DNA from: an uncultured Bacteroidales bacterium
GTDB lineage: Bacteria > Bacteroidota > Bacteroidia > Bacteroidales > Muribaculaceae
DNA: 22,614 nt
Assembly: GCA_900542185.1 (NCBI GenBank)
Contig: UQMZ01000052.1
Span: forward strand, 1 to 22,614
Reading direction: 5' to 3'
Part shown: positions 13,552-20,417 of the stretch, piece by piece
Layout: the number at the start of each line of letters is the position of its first letter
Position numbering within the stretch: the stretch's first letter is position 1
Notes under the pieces: generated by a model
What the model was told of the DNA's origin: nothing
Database searches by the model: none
What the model saw: only the letters and a program-made list of their open reading frames with translations
Position numbers and translations under genes: made by a program

Positions 13552-14934
13552 TTACTTATTCTTTATGATCTGGGCCATGAATTCGGCCTCGCAAACTATT
13601 TTTTCACCTACAAAGGCATATCCCTTCACCATTGCGCAGCCACGACGTATCTCGGTCATCAGCGACACATGAAGCTTCAGCGTGTCGCCCGGCACAACCT
13701 TGTGACGGAACTTCACATTGTCTATCTTGAGGAAATAAGTGGAATATTTCTCAGGCTCGTCCAGAAAATTGAGCACCAGGACTCCGGCTGTCTGCGCCAT
13801 AGCCTCCACCTGAAGCACACCGGGCATTACAGGCTCCTCAGGGAAATGTCCCTGGAAGAAAGGCTCGTTCACAGTCACGTTCTTCACTGCTACCGCATGC
13901 TTCTTATCAATCTCGAGAATCTTGTCAATCAGCAGGAAGGGAAAACGGTGAGGAATAAGTTTCTTGATACCGTTGGTGTCGATTACAGGCGCCTCGTTGG
14001 GATTATAGTCCGGGGCCTGTATTTCGGTGTGCTTAACCTCATGGCGCACCATGCGTGTGAATTTGTTGTTGACTGTGTGTCCGGGGCGTATGGCCACCAC
14101 GCGGCCCTGGATAGGACGGCCTATCAGGGCCAGATCGCCTATCACGTCCATCACCTTGTGGCGTGCGGGCTCGTTGTCCCAGGCCAACGGTTTGGGGTTG
14201 ATGTAACCTAATGACTCAAGGTGCATGTGAGGCACTTTCATCACGTCGCAGATTCCATCGATCGTGGCCTGGTCCTCCACCTGGTCGTATATCACGATGG
14301 CATTGTCCAGGTCGCCCCCCTTGATCAGGTTAAGTCCGACCAGATCCTTTATCTCGCGTACGAAAACAAAAGTACGCGCAGCAGCTATCTCCTGCTTGAA
14401 TTCGGCCAGATCGTCAAGCACGGCGAACTGGTTGGGAAGTACCTGCGAGTTATATTCCACCATGCACTCCACACTGAAACCGGAATCAGGATATATGGTC
14501 AGCTCCGAGCCTGTAGCCTCGTCCTTGAACTGTTTCTTCTCCTTAATAATATAGAAATCCTTATCGGCGTTCTGCTCCTGCAGGCCGACGGACTCGATGG
14601 CATTGACATAAACCATCGCGCTGCCGTCGAGGATGGGCACTTCGGGTCCGTTTACTTCGATCAGGACATTGTCGATGCCCGCGGCGTACAGCGCAGCCAT
14701 AGCGTGTTCTATAGTACTTACAGTGACACCCTTGCGGCCTATTACCGTGCCTCGGGTAGTCTCAACCACATTCTCGGCGACCGCGTCGATCACCGGAGCG
14801 TCAGGCAGGTCCACGCGCTTGAACTTATAGCCGGTGTTCTCCGGTGCCGGATTGAACGTGGCCTTGAGTTGCAGACCCGAGTGCAATCCTTTGCCCTCGA
14901 CGGTGAACGGTGCCTTTAAGGTTAATTGATTCAT
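13552..14934 (-). CDS. lpxC/fabZ: Fused LpxC deacetylase and FabZ dehydratase
   Basis: The 460-residue protein joins two enzymes. Residues 1 to about 305 are LpxC, the zinc deacetylase and committed step of lipid A synthesis. Its zinc ligands are His77 (STIEHAMAAL), His259 and Asp263 (RHKVMDVIGD), with His286 (RPGHTVNN) as general acid. Residues about 318-460 are FabZ, the 3-hydroxyacyl-ACP dehydratase. It has the hot-dog fold, HRFPFLLIDKILEID, and catalytic His363 and Glu377 in GHFPEEPVMPGVLQVEAMAQ. This fusion is a known trait of Bacteroidetes. It may balance the use of hydroxyacyl-ACP between lipid A and fatty acids. The gene lies 41 bases after lpxD and 3 bases before lpxA. Confidence 0.97.
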   Translation of the reverse strand: MNQLTLKAPFTVEGKGLHSGLQLKATFNPAPENTGYKFKRVDLPDAPVIDAVAENVVETTRGTVIGRKGVTVSTIEHAMAALYAAGIDNVLIEVNGPEVPILDGSAMVYVNAIESVGLQEQNADKDFYIIKEKKQFKDEATGSELTIYPDSGFSVECMVEYNSQVLPNQFAVLDDLAEFKQEIAAARTFVFVREIKDLVGLNLIKGGDLDNAIVIYDQVEDQATIDGICDVMKVPHMHLESLGYINPKPLAWDNEPARHKVMDVIGDLALIGRPIQGRVVAIRPGHTVNNKFTRMVRHEVKHTEIQAPDYNPNEAPVIDTNGIKKLIPHRFPFLLIDKILEIDKKHAVAVKNVTVNEPFFQGHFPEEPVMPGVLQVEAMAQTAGVLVLNFLDEPEKYSTYFLKIDNVKFRHKVVPGDTLKLHVSLMTEIRRGCAMVKGYAFVGEKIVCEAEFMAQIIKNK

Positions 14935-14975
14935 ATATATTGCTGTTTATTTTCTTCTGAAGGGTTCTATGTTGT

Positions 14976-15971
14976 TTATTTTTTCCTGAACAGTTCCTGC
15001 AGACGGTTGATATACACCTGATTCTTCATGAACTGGCGTACGTCTACCACCGGGCTTCCGAGCACTCGCTTGTCGTCGCCTAAGTTTGAATGCAGGCCCG
15101 ACTGGGCACCGATGCCGTTGCGGCTTCCGACCTTGATGTGTCCGGCAATGCCTACCTGGCCTCCTACCTGGTTGAAGTCGCCTATCTTGGTCGATCCGGC
15201 CACACCGGCCTGCGCGGCGAACACATTCATTCGTCCCACCTCTACGTTATGGCCTATCTGAATCAGGTTGTCCAGCTTGGTGCCCTCGCCTATGCGCGTG
15301 GCGCCGAACGTGGCGCGGTCAACTGTCGTGTTGGCGCCGATCTCCACATCGTCGGCTATCTCCACGATGCCTATCTGCGGTATCTTCTCATAACTGCCGT
15401 CGGCGCAGGGAGCGAAGCCGAAACCATCGGCACCTATCACGCATCCGCTATGCAGAATGCAGCGCCGGCCAATCTTGACGCCCTCGTACAGACGCACACC
15501 GGCGCGTATCACGGTGTTGTCGCCGATCTCGCATCCGTCGCCTACGTATGCCTGGGGATAAATCTTAACGCCTACGCCGAGCTTCACACCCCTGCCGATA
15601 TAGGCGAACGCTCCCACGTATGCGTCGGTCGGCACTTCCACTCCTTCGGCTATGTGACACGGCTGCTCGATGCCTACCGGCGCGCTTTTCTGCGACTCGA
15701 AGGCATTCAGCAGGTCGGCAAGCGACTTGTAGGGATCCTTGACGCGTATCAAGGCCGGCACTTCGGCACCCTCCGTATCGAAATCGTCTGATACAAGCAC
15801 GGCCGAGGCCTTGGTGCTGTGGATAAAGTGTCCGTACTTCGGATTGGCGATAAACGTGATGTCACCCGGCTTAGCCTCCTCTATCTTGGCAAAACCGCGT
15901 ATCTCTATGTTCTCGTCACCTTCAACGCGTCCCGATATCATGGACGCTATTACCTGTGGCGTTATTTTCAT
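14976..15971 (-). CDS. lpxD: UDP-3-O-acylglucosamine N-acyltransferase
   Basis: LpxD adds the second acyl chain, at the 2-amino group of the glucosamine, making UDP-2,3-diacylglucosamine. The 331-residue product has the N-terminal uridine-binding domain (ITPQVIASMISGRVEG). A long hexapeptide-repeat helix and a C-terminal helix follow. Catalytic His241 is in NLIQIGHNVEVG, and HSGCVIGADGFGFAP is the family hallmark. The frame is open 41 codons further upstream, to 16094, but that extension runs through the promoter and matches nothing, so I start at the ATG at 15971. It heads the leftward lipid A operon. Confidence 0.96.
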   Translation of the reverse strand: MKITPQVIASMISGRVEGDENIEIRGFAKIEEAKPGDITFIANPKYGHFIHSTKASAVLVSDDFDTEGAEVPALIRVKDPYKSLADLLNAFESQKSAPVGIEQPCHIAEGVEVPTDAYVGAFAYIGRGVKLGVGVKIYPQAYVGDGCEIGDNTVIRAGVRLYEGVKIGRRCILHSGCVIGADGFGFAPCADGSYEKIPQIGIVEIADDVEIGANTTVDRATFGATRIGEGTKLDNLIQIGHNVEVGRMNVFAAQAGVAGSTKIGDFNQVGGQVGIAGHIKVGSRNGIGAQSGLHSNLGDDKRVLGSPVVDVRQFMKNQVYINRLQELFRKK

Positions 15972-16045
15972 CTGATTACTGTAAACCTGTTTACGGAACT
16001 CCCCGAATCCATGCAAGGAATCCAAAAAGAGTTCATTTGGAACAG

Positions 16046-16077
16046 CAAAATTAACATTTATTTGTGACATACCCAAA
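16046..16077 (-). promoter_or_regulatory. Promoter of the lpxD-lpxC/fabZ-lpxA operon
   Basis: On the minus strand, TTTG (16077-16074), 20 bases, then TAATTTTG (16053-16046): a perfect Bacteroidetes promoter. The predicted leader before lpxD is about 70 bases. Confidence 0.85.
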
Positions 16078-16117
16078 ATATAGAGGCGAATCATGGTGTA
16101 AAATCGTGATTTTTGAG

Positions 16118-16125
16118 TAATTTTG
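16118..16125 (+). promoter_or_regulatory. -7 element of the glycosyltransferase promoter
   Basis: TAATTTTG ends only four bases before the ATG at 16130, so the expected transcription start falls at or next to the start codon. No TTTG is found at the usual -33 distance. It is divergent from the lpxD promoter, about 40 bp away. Confidence 0.5.
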
Positions 16126-16129
16126 CGTC

Positions 16130-16954
16130 ATGCTGACAGTCTCGATAGTGACATACCGTACGGATTGCGCCGAACTGCATCGCTGCGTGTCATCCCTTAA
16201 GGGATGCGGAGTGGCGTGCCTGTACATCGTGGACAATTACGGCGACGATGCCATGCGCAGGTTCTGCGCCGAGCATGGTGCGGAATACATCCCGCTGCTG
16301 AATCCGGGCTTCGGAGCGGCCCATAACGCGGCCATCAAGCGCGCCCGTCAGCTCGGTTCGACCATACATCTGGTTCTGAACAGCGACGTATATTTCAATC
16401 CCGAAGAACTGAATAAGATGACGGCTTTCATGGAAAGCCATCCCGACGTCGGCGCCATGCATCCGAGGGTGCTCAATCCCGACGGCACTCCGCAATATAC
16501 CGCCCGCCTACTCCCTACGCCCTGGGACGTGTTCGGCCGCAGATTCCTGCCGGCGTCATGGTTCCGGGCGCGCAACAACCGCTATCTGATAAGACACGCT
16601 CCGCTTGACGCCGTTCTTGACGTGCCTTATTTCCAGGGCAGTTTCATGCTGCTGAATATGAATACGCTGGACCGTGTCGGCATGTTCGACGAGCGATTCT
16701 TCATGTATCCCGAGGACATCGACCTGACACGCCGCATCCATGCCGTCAGCCCGACGCTGCTGTGGCCACAGGCCGGCGTGGTGCACGACCACCGGCAGGC
16801 TTCGTACCGGTCATGGCGCATGCTTCGGATACACATCGTGAATATGTGCCGCTACTTCTGCAAATGGGGATGGTGGCGCGACCCGGAACGCCGCTGCATG
16901 AACCGCCGCCTGCTGCACGAAATCAATGAGATAAACCGGCTGGATCAACCCTGA
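16130..16954 (+). CDS. Glycosyltransferase family 2, rhamnosyltransferase-like
   Basis: The 274-residue protein has a GT-A fold of family 2. It starts TVSIVTYRTD, has the nucleotide-sugar-binding motif NSDVYF at 84-89, and the acceptor-side FDERFFMYPEDIDLTRRI at 186-203 (Glu195 and Asp196 in PED). QGSFMLLNMNTLDRVG is typical of rhamnosyl- and related transferases that extend surface polysaccharides. No signal peptide or strong membrane helix is seen, so it should act at the cytoplasmic face on a lipid-linked or nucleotide-sugar substrate. It is divergent to the lipid A operon, which suggests but does not prove a role in lipopolysaccharide. The sugar cannot be told from sequence. The short distance to the -7 box suggests a leaderless message. 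Confidence 0.85.
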   Translation: MLTVSIVTYRTDCAELHRCVSSLKGCGVACLYIVDNYGDDAMRRFCAEHGAEYIPLLNPGFGAAHNAAIKRARQLGSTIHLVLNSDVYFNPEELNKMTAFMESHPDVGAMHPRVLNPDGTPQYTARLLPTPWDVFGRRFLPASWFRARNNRYLIRHAPLDAVLDVPYFQGSFMLLNMNTLDRVGMFDERFFMYPEDIDLTRRIHAVSPTLLWPQAGVVHDHRQASYRSWRMLRIHIVNMCRYFCKWGWWRDPERRCMNRRLLHEINEINRLDQP

Positions 16955-16989
16955 TACACACAGTACATACGGATAGGGATGCATATCTC

Positions 16990-17012
16990 GTTAAACTTTT
17001 GTTAAAATTAAC
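16990..17012. promoter_or_regulatory. GTTAA-N2-TTAAC inverted repeat upstream of mce
   Basis: GTTAA at 16990-16994 is followed by GTTAA-AA-TTAAC at 17001-17012, just upstream of the mce -33 position. This repeats the layout upstream of htrA (5146-5167), with 11 rather than 10 bp between the first two half-sites. Confidence 0.4.
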
Positions 17013-17021
17013 TATCTTCTG

Positions 17022-17052
17022 ATTGTCATATCGGTTTTTTTCACTACTTTTG
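17022..17052 (+). promoter_or_regulatory. Promoter of the mce-mmd operon
   Basis: TACTTTTG at 17045-17052 matches TAnnTTTG. ATTG at 17022-17025, 19 bases upstream, is one base off TTTG. The predicted leader is about 85 bases, unusually long among the promoters seen here. Confidence 0.65.
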
Positions 17053-17142
17053 CGTACCGATGTAGGTCCCTGCGCGCACCCGCGCCGTGTCACCTGCCGG
17101 ATATGAGTGACAAACACAACATATAACCTAAATACAAAATCA

Positions 17143-17562
17143 ATGGAAATCTCACACATTGAGCACATTGGCATCGCAGTTCCGAATCTGGAAGAGGCCA
17201 TCAAGTATTACGAGAACGTTCTTGGCTTGAAATGCTACAAGCAGGAAGTAGTGGAAGACCAGAAGGTAACTACCGCCTTCTTCAAGGCAGGCGACACCAA
17301 GATAGAGCTGCTGGAGGCCACCAGCCCCGACAGCACCATCGCCAAGTTCATCGAGAAGAACGGCGGACGCGGCGGTATGCACCATATAGCATTCGCTGTA
17401 GAGGACGGCGTGGCCAACGCGCTGAAGGAATGCGAGGACAAGGGCGTACGCCTCATCGACAAGGCTCCGCGCAAGGGCGCCGACGGCCTGCACATCGCTT
17501 TCCTCCACCCCAAGAGCACCGAAGCCGTGCTTACTGAGCTTTGCGAAAATCCTAACAAATAA
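17143..17562 (+). CDS. mce: Methylmalonyl-CoA epimerase
   Basis: This 139-residue glyoxalase-fold (VOC) enzyme converts (R)- to (S)-methylmalonyl-CoA. It links methylmalonyl-CoA mutase to the decarboxylase encoded downstream. Two beta-alpha-beta-beta-beta modules carry likely metal ligands His8 (HIEHIGIAVPN), Glu55, His80 or His81 (GGMHHIAFAV) and Glu132 (AVLTELCE). KGADGLHIAFLHPKST is typical of the epimerase. The frame is open from a GTG at 17107, but the ATG at 17143 matches the family start. It is the first gene of the propionate operon. The mutase genes are not in the window. Confidence 0.95.
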   Translation: MEISHIEHIGIAVPNLEEAIKYYENVLGLKCYKQEVVEDQKVTTAFFKAGDTKIELLEATSPDSTIAKFIEKNGGRGGMHHIAFAVEDGVANALKECEDKGVRLIDKAPRKGADGLHIAFLHPKSTEAVLTELCENPNK

Positions 17563-17572
17563 AAACATATAA

Positions 17573-17612
17573 GCGAGTTCGGTCTGTAATCGAGATTATC
17601 AGCCGGACTCGC
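17573..17612 (+). promoter_or_regulatory. Stem-loop between mce and mmdA
   Basis: Positions 17573-17586 (GCGAGTTCGGTCTG) pair with 17600-17612 (CAGCCGGACTCGC) with one wobble and one bulge; TAATC/GATTA can pair inside. No T-run follows. It may be an mRNA-stabilising or partly terminating element that changes the mce to mmdA ratio. A 12-bp palindrome (CTATAATTATAG, 17616-17627) lies just before mmdA. Confidence 0.55.
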
Positions 17613-17633
17613 AGTCTATAATTATAGAATATA

Positions 17634-19187
17634 ATGAGCAAACAGGAAGAGAAAATCAGCCAGCTGATCGAGAAACGCGCCGAGTGTCGTCTCGGTGGCG
17701 GTGAAAAAGCCATTGAGAAGCAGCACGCACGCGGCAAATACACCGCACGCGAGCGTATCGCAATGCTTCTGGACGAAGGTAGCTTCGAGGAACTCGACAT
17801 GTTCGTGACACACCGCTGCACCAACTTCGGACAGGACAAGAAGCACATCCTCGGCGATGGCGTGGTGACCGGTTTCGGTACCATCGAGGGTCGTCTGGTA
17901 TATGTGTTCGCACAGGACTTCACGGTGTTCGGCGGCTCGCTGTCGGAGACCATGTCGCTGAAGATATGCAAGGTGATGGATATGGCCATGAAGATGGGCG
18001 CACCCGTCATCGGCCTTAACGACTCGGGCGGCGCCCGCATCCAGGAGGGTATCAACGCACTGGCCGGATATTCCGAGATATTCCAGCGCAACATCCTGGC
18101 ATCGGGTGTGATTCCCCAGATTTCGGCCATCATGGGTCCGTGCGCCGGCGGCGCAGTCTACAGCCCCGCTCTGACCGACTTCACCATCATGACCAAGGGC
18201 CTGAGCTACATGTTCCTGACCGGTCCGTCGGTTGTCAAGACCGTAACGGGCGAGGACGTGTCGCAGGAGAACCTGGGCGGCGCTTCGGTACACGCCACCA
18301 AATCGGGCGTGACACACTTCGCGGCAGAGAACGAGGAGGAGACTCTGGCTCTGGTACGCAAGCTGCTGAGCTATATGCCTCAGAACAACATGGAGGAGAC
18401 TCCGCTCGTAGAGTGCAACGACCCGATCGACCGTCTGGAGGACAAGCTGAACGACATCATCCCCGACAGCGTCAAGAAAAGCTACGACATGTACGAGGTT
18501 ATCTCCGCCATCGTCGACAACGGCGAGTTCCTGGAGGTTTCCAAGGATTTTGCAAAGAACATCATCATCGGCTTCGCCCGCTTCAACGGACAGGCCGTGG
18601 GCGTAGTGGCCAACCAGCCCAAGGTGCTGGCCGGCGTTCTGGACAGCAATGCCAGCCGCAAGGGCGCACGCTTCGTACGTTTCTGCGACGCCTTCAACAT
18701 CCCGTTGGTAACGCTGGTTGACGTGCCCGGCTTCCTGCCCGGAACAGGCCAGGAGTATAACGGCGTGATCCTGCACGGCGCCAAGCTGCTGTACGCTTAC
18801 GGCGAGGCTACGGTGCCCAAGGTGACCGTGACATTGCGCAAGAGCTACGGCGGCTCGCACATCGTGATGAGCTGCAAGCAGCTGCGCGGCGACATGAACT
18901 ATGCATGGCCCAGCGCCGAGATAGCCGTGATGGGCGCCGAGGGTGCTGTAGGCGTACTCTATGCCAAGGAGGCAAAGACCGCCGAGAATCCCGCCGAGTT
19001 CATCCAAGCCAAAGAGGACGAATACCGCGACCTGTTCGCCAACCCCTACCAGGCTGCCAAGTACGGTTACATCGACGATGTGATCGAACCGCGCAACACC
19101 CGCTTCCGTATCATCAAGGCCCTGAACATGCTGGCTACCAAGAAGCTGACCAACCCGGCCAAGAAACACGGCAATATACCTCTCTAA
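17634..19187 (+). CDS. mmdA: Methylmalonyl-CoA decarboxylase, carboxyltransferase subunit
   Basis: The 517-residue subunit moves the carboxyl group from (S)-methylmalonyl-CoA to biotin on the carrier protein, releasing propionyl-CoA. It has two crotonase-like halves: SGGARIQEG (131-139) and GPCAGGAVYSPALTDF (168-183) in the first, and VPGFLPGTGQEYNG and SYGGSHIVMSCKQL in the second. The sequence resembles the beta subunit of propionyl-CoA carboxylase. No biotin carboxylase gene is present, however, and an integral membrane beta subunit lies downstream. Decarboxylation coupled to Na+ export is therefore the better reading. The complex sits on the inner membrane and makes propionate fermentation energy-conserving. 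Confidence 0.95.
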   Translation: MSKQEEKISQLIEKRAECRLGGGEKAIEKQHARGKYTARERIAMLLDEGSFEELDMFVTHRCTNFGQDKKHILGDGVVTGFGTIEGRLVYVFAQDFTVFGGSLSETMSLKICKVMDMAMKMGAPVIGLNDSGGARIQEGINALAGYSEIFQRNILASGVIPQISAIMGPCAGGAVYSPALTDFTIMTKGLSYMFLTGPSVVKTVTGEDVSQENLGGASVHATKSGVTHFAAENEEETLALVRKLLSYMPQNNMEETPLVECNDPIDRLEDKLNDIIPDSVKKSYDMYEVISAIVDNGEFLEVSKDFAKNIIIGFARFNGQAVGVVANQPKVLAGVLDSNASRKGARFVRFCDAFNIPLVTLVDVPGFLPGTGQEYNGVILHGAKLLYAYGEATVPKVTVTLRKSYGGSHIVMSCKQLRGDMNYAWPSAEIAVMGAEGAVGVLYAKEAKTAENPAEFIQAKEDEYRDLFANPYQAAKYGYIDDVIEPRNTRFRIIKALNMLATKKLTNPAKKHGNIPL

Positions 19188-19200
19188 CACTCACGACGCC

Positions 19201-19230
19201 GGGCGGCGATGGTTTCGCATCGCCGCCCGC
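19201..19230 (+). promoter_or_regulatory. Perfect stem-loop between mmdA and mmdD
   Basis: CGGGCGGCGATG (19201-19212) and CATCGCCGCCCG (19219-19230) form a perfect 12-bp, GC-rich stem with a six-base loop. No T-run follows, so it is unlikely to stop transcription fully. It probably protects the mmdA message end or reduces read-through. Confidence 0.65.
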
Positions 19231-19251
19231 GCATCCTTTATCATTACGTTT

Positions 19252-19866
19252 ATGATTAAAAAAATATTGACCGGCCTGACACTGTGCGTGGCATTAGCCA
19301 TGCCTCTGACCGCACCCGCCGCCATTCTGACCGACCCGGAGCAGACCTATACAGAGGTAAGCAAACAGGGCGGGCAGACCGATGTGGAAGGCGACTGGGT
19401 GAATTCCAAGGAGGTGAACACGGTGCAGGAGAGCGAGATGACGCGCAAGGCCATACAGGCCGAGAAGGCCCGCAACGCCGCTGAAAACGACCGGTTCGGA
19501 GGGGCTATCACCATCATAGCCATGAGCATCGTGCTGTGCGCGCTTATACTGCTCAGCATCCTGTTCCTGGGTTTCGGCAAGATTTCCACCATGATCCATT
19601 CCTCGAAAAAGAGAAAGGCCCACGGCGTGGACGCCACAACCAAGGAAGACCATCACGACGAATCCGACTCCGGCGAAGTCATCGCCGCCATATCAATGGC
19701 CCTGGCAGAACACACAGGACAAGGTCACGACATAGAGGACACCATCCTGACCATCCGCAGAATGCGCAAGGCTTACAGCCCCTGGAACTCCAAGATCTAC
19801 AACCTGCGCGTCGTGCCTGAGATAGACAACCGCAACGCGGATCACCGCCGCAGCCTTAAGAAGTAA
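19252..19866 (+). CDS. mmdD: Methylmalonyl-CoA decarboxylase, OadG-like membrane anchor subunit
   Basis: The 204-residue protein has an N-terminal signal-like segment (about 1-24), a periplasmic stretch of about 60 residues, one transmembrane helix at about 84-108 and a charged cytoplasmic region. This resembles the OadG/delta subunit that assembles the decarboxylase and ties the carboxyltransferase to the membrane. The C-terminal part (VIAAISMALAEH, HDIEDTILTIRRMRKAYSPW) looks like the helix plus Ser-Pro-Trp motif seen in OadG-related proteins of Bacteroidetes. It is longer than the classical gamma or delta chain of about 80-120 residues. Assignment rests on position between mmdA and mmdC and on this topology. 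Confidence 0.8.
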   Translation: MIKKILTGLTLCVALAMPLTAPAAILTDPEQTYTEVSKQGGQTDVEGDWVNSKEVNTVQESEMTRKAIQAEKARNAAENDRFGGAITIIAMSIVLCALILLSILFLGFGKISTMIHSSKKRKAHGVDATTKEDHHDESDSGEVIAAISMALAEHTGQGHDIEDTILTIRRMRKAYSPWNSKIYNLRVVPEIDNRNADHRRSLKK

Positions 19867-19912
19867 TACCCCAACTTTCACAGTGCCTCACAGCACTCCA
19901 AACTCATTGAGC

Positions 19913-19928
19913 GTGTCTTGTCAGACAC
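19913..19928 (+). promoter_or_regulatory. Small hairpin between mmdD and mmdC
   Basis: GTGTC (19913-19917) pairs with GACAC (19924-19928) around a six-base loop, 22 bases before the mmdC ATG. A still smaller GTGC/GCAC hairpin lies at 19883-19896. These are weak stems. Confidence 0.3.
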
Positions 19929-19950
19929 CCTCCAAAATCAGAAGCAACTA

Positions 19951-20406
19951 ATGAAAGAATATAAGTATAAGATCAACGGCATGAAGTTCACCGTGGCCGT
20001 GGGCGATATCGTGGACAACGAGGCCGAGGTCGAGGTGAACGGCGTTCCCTACAAGGTGGAGATAGACCGTCCGGCCGCATCCAAAGTAAACAAGAAGCCC
20101 GCGCTGTCGCAGTCGGGCAAGACCAACACCGGCGCTCAGCTGAACGAGAACAAGGTGACGTCCAAGCCGGCCGCCACTCCCAAGACCAACAATCCAGGCG
20201 CAATCAAGTCGCCGCTGCCCGGCACCATCATGAGCATAGCCGTGGCTGTGGGCGACGAAGTGACCATCGGCCAGAAGGTGGCAGTGCTCGAAGCCATGAA
20301 GATGGAGAACGACATCCGCGCCGACAAGTCGGGCAAGGTGGCAAAAATATGCTGCGCTCCCGGCGACACACTGCTCGAGGGCTCGGATATTCTTATTCTT
20401 GAATAA
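19951..20406 (+). CDS. mmdC: Biotin carboxyl carrier subunit of methylmalonyl-CoA decarboxylase
   Basis: The 151-residue protein carries biotin, which takes the carboxyl group from MmdA to the membrane subunit MmdB. The biotinyl domain at about 80-151 has the EAMKMEN motif with the biotinylated Lys117. It is preceded by a flexible Ala/Pro/Lys/Thr-rich linker (about 42-82) and a short N-terminal beta domain (MKEYKYKINGMKFTVAVGD). The frame is open from a TTG at 19918, but the ATG at 19951 gives the normal start. It lies 11 bases before mmdB. It needs a biotin protein ligase, which is not encoded here. Confidence 0.95.
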   Translation: MKEYKYKINGMKFTVAVGDIVDNEAEVEVNGVPYKVEIDRPAASKVNKKPALSQSGKTNTGAQLNENKVTSKPAATPKTNNPGAIKSPLPGTIMSIAVAVGDEVTIGQKVAVLEAMKMENDIRADKSGKVAKICCAPGDTLLEGSDILILE

Positions 20407-20417
20407 TACAACGACTC

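Noticed and set aside
12760..14211. 483-codon plus-strand ORF opposite lpxA and lpxC
   Set aside because: It is antisense to two unmistakable enzymes with full active sites; long antisense frames are common with this GC-rich codon use.
15972..16094. 41-codon N-terminal extension of lpxD
   Set aside because: It runs across the perfect lpxD promoter and matches nothing in LpxD proteins.
17634..19187. mmdA as propionyl-CoA carboxylase beta subunit
   Set aside because: There is no biotin carboxylase gene, while OadG-like, biotin-carrier and OadB-like subunits follow, so the sodium-pumping decarboxylase fits better.
17622..19190. 522-codon minus-strand ORF opposite mmdA
   Set aside because: Shadow frame of mmdA; it has no domain and no promoter.
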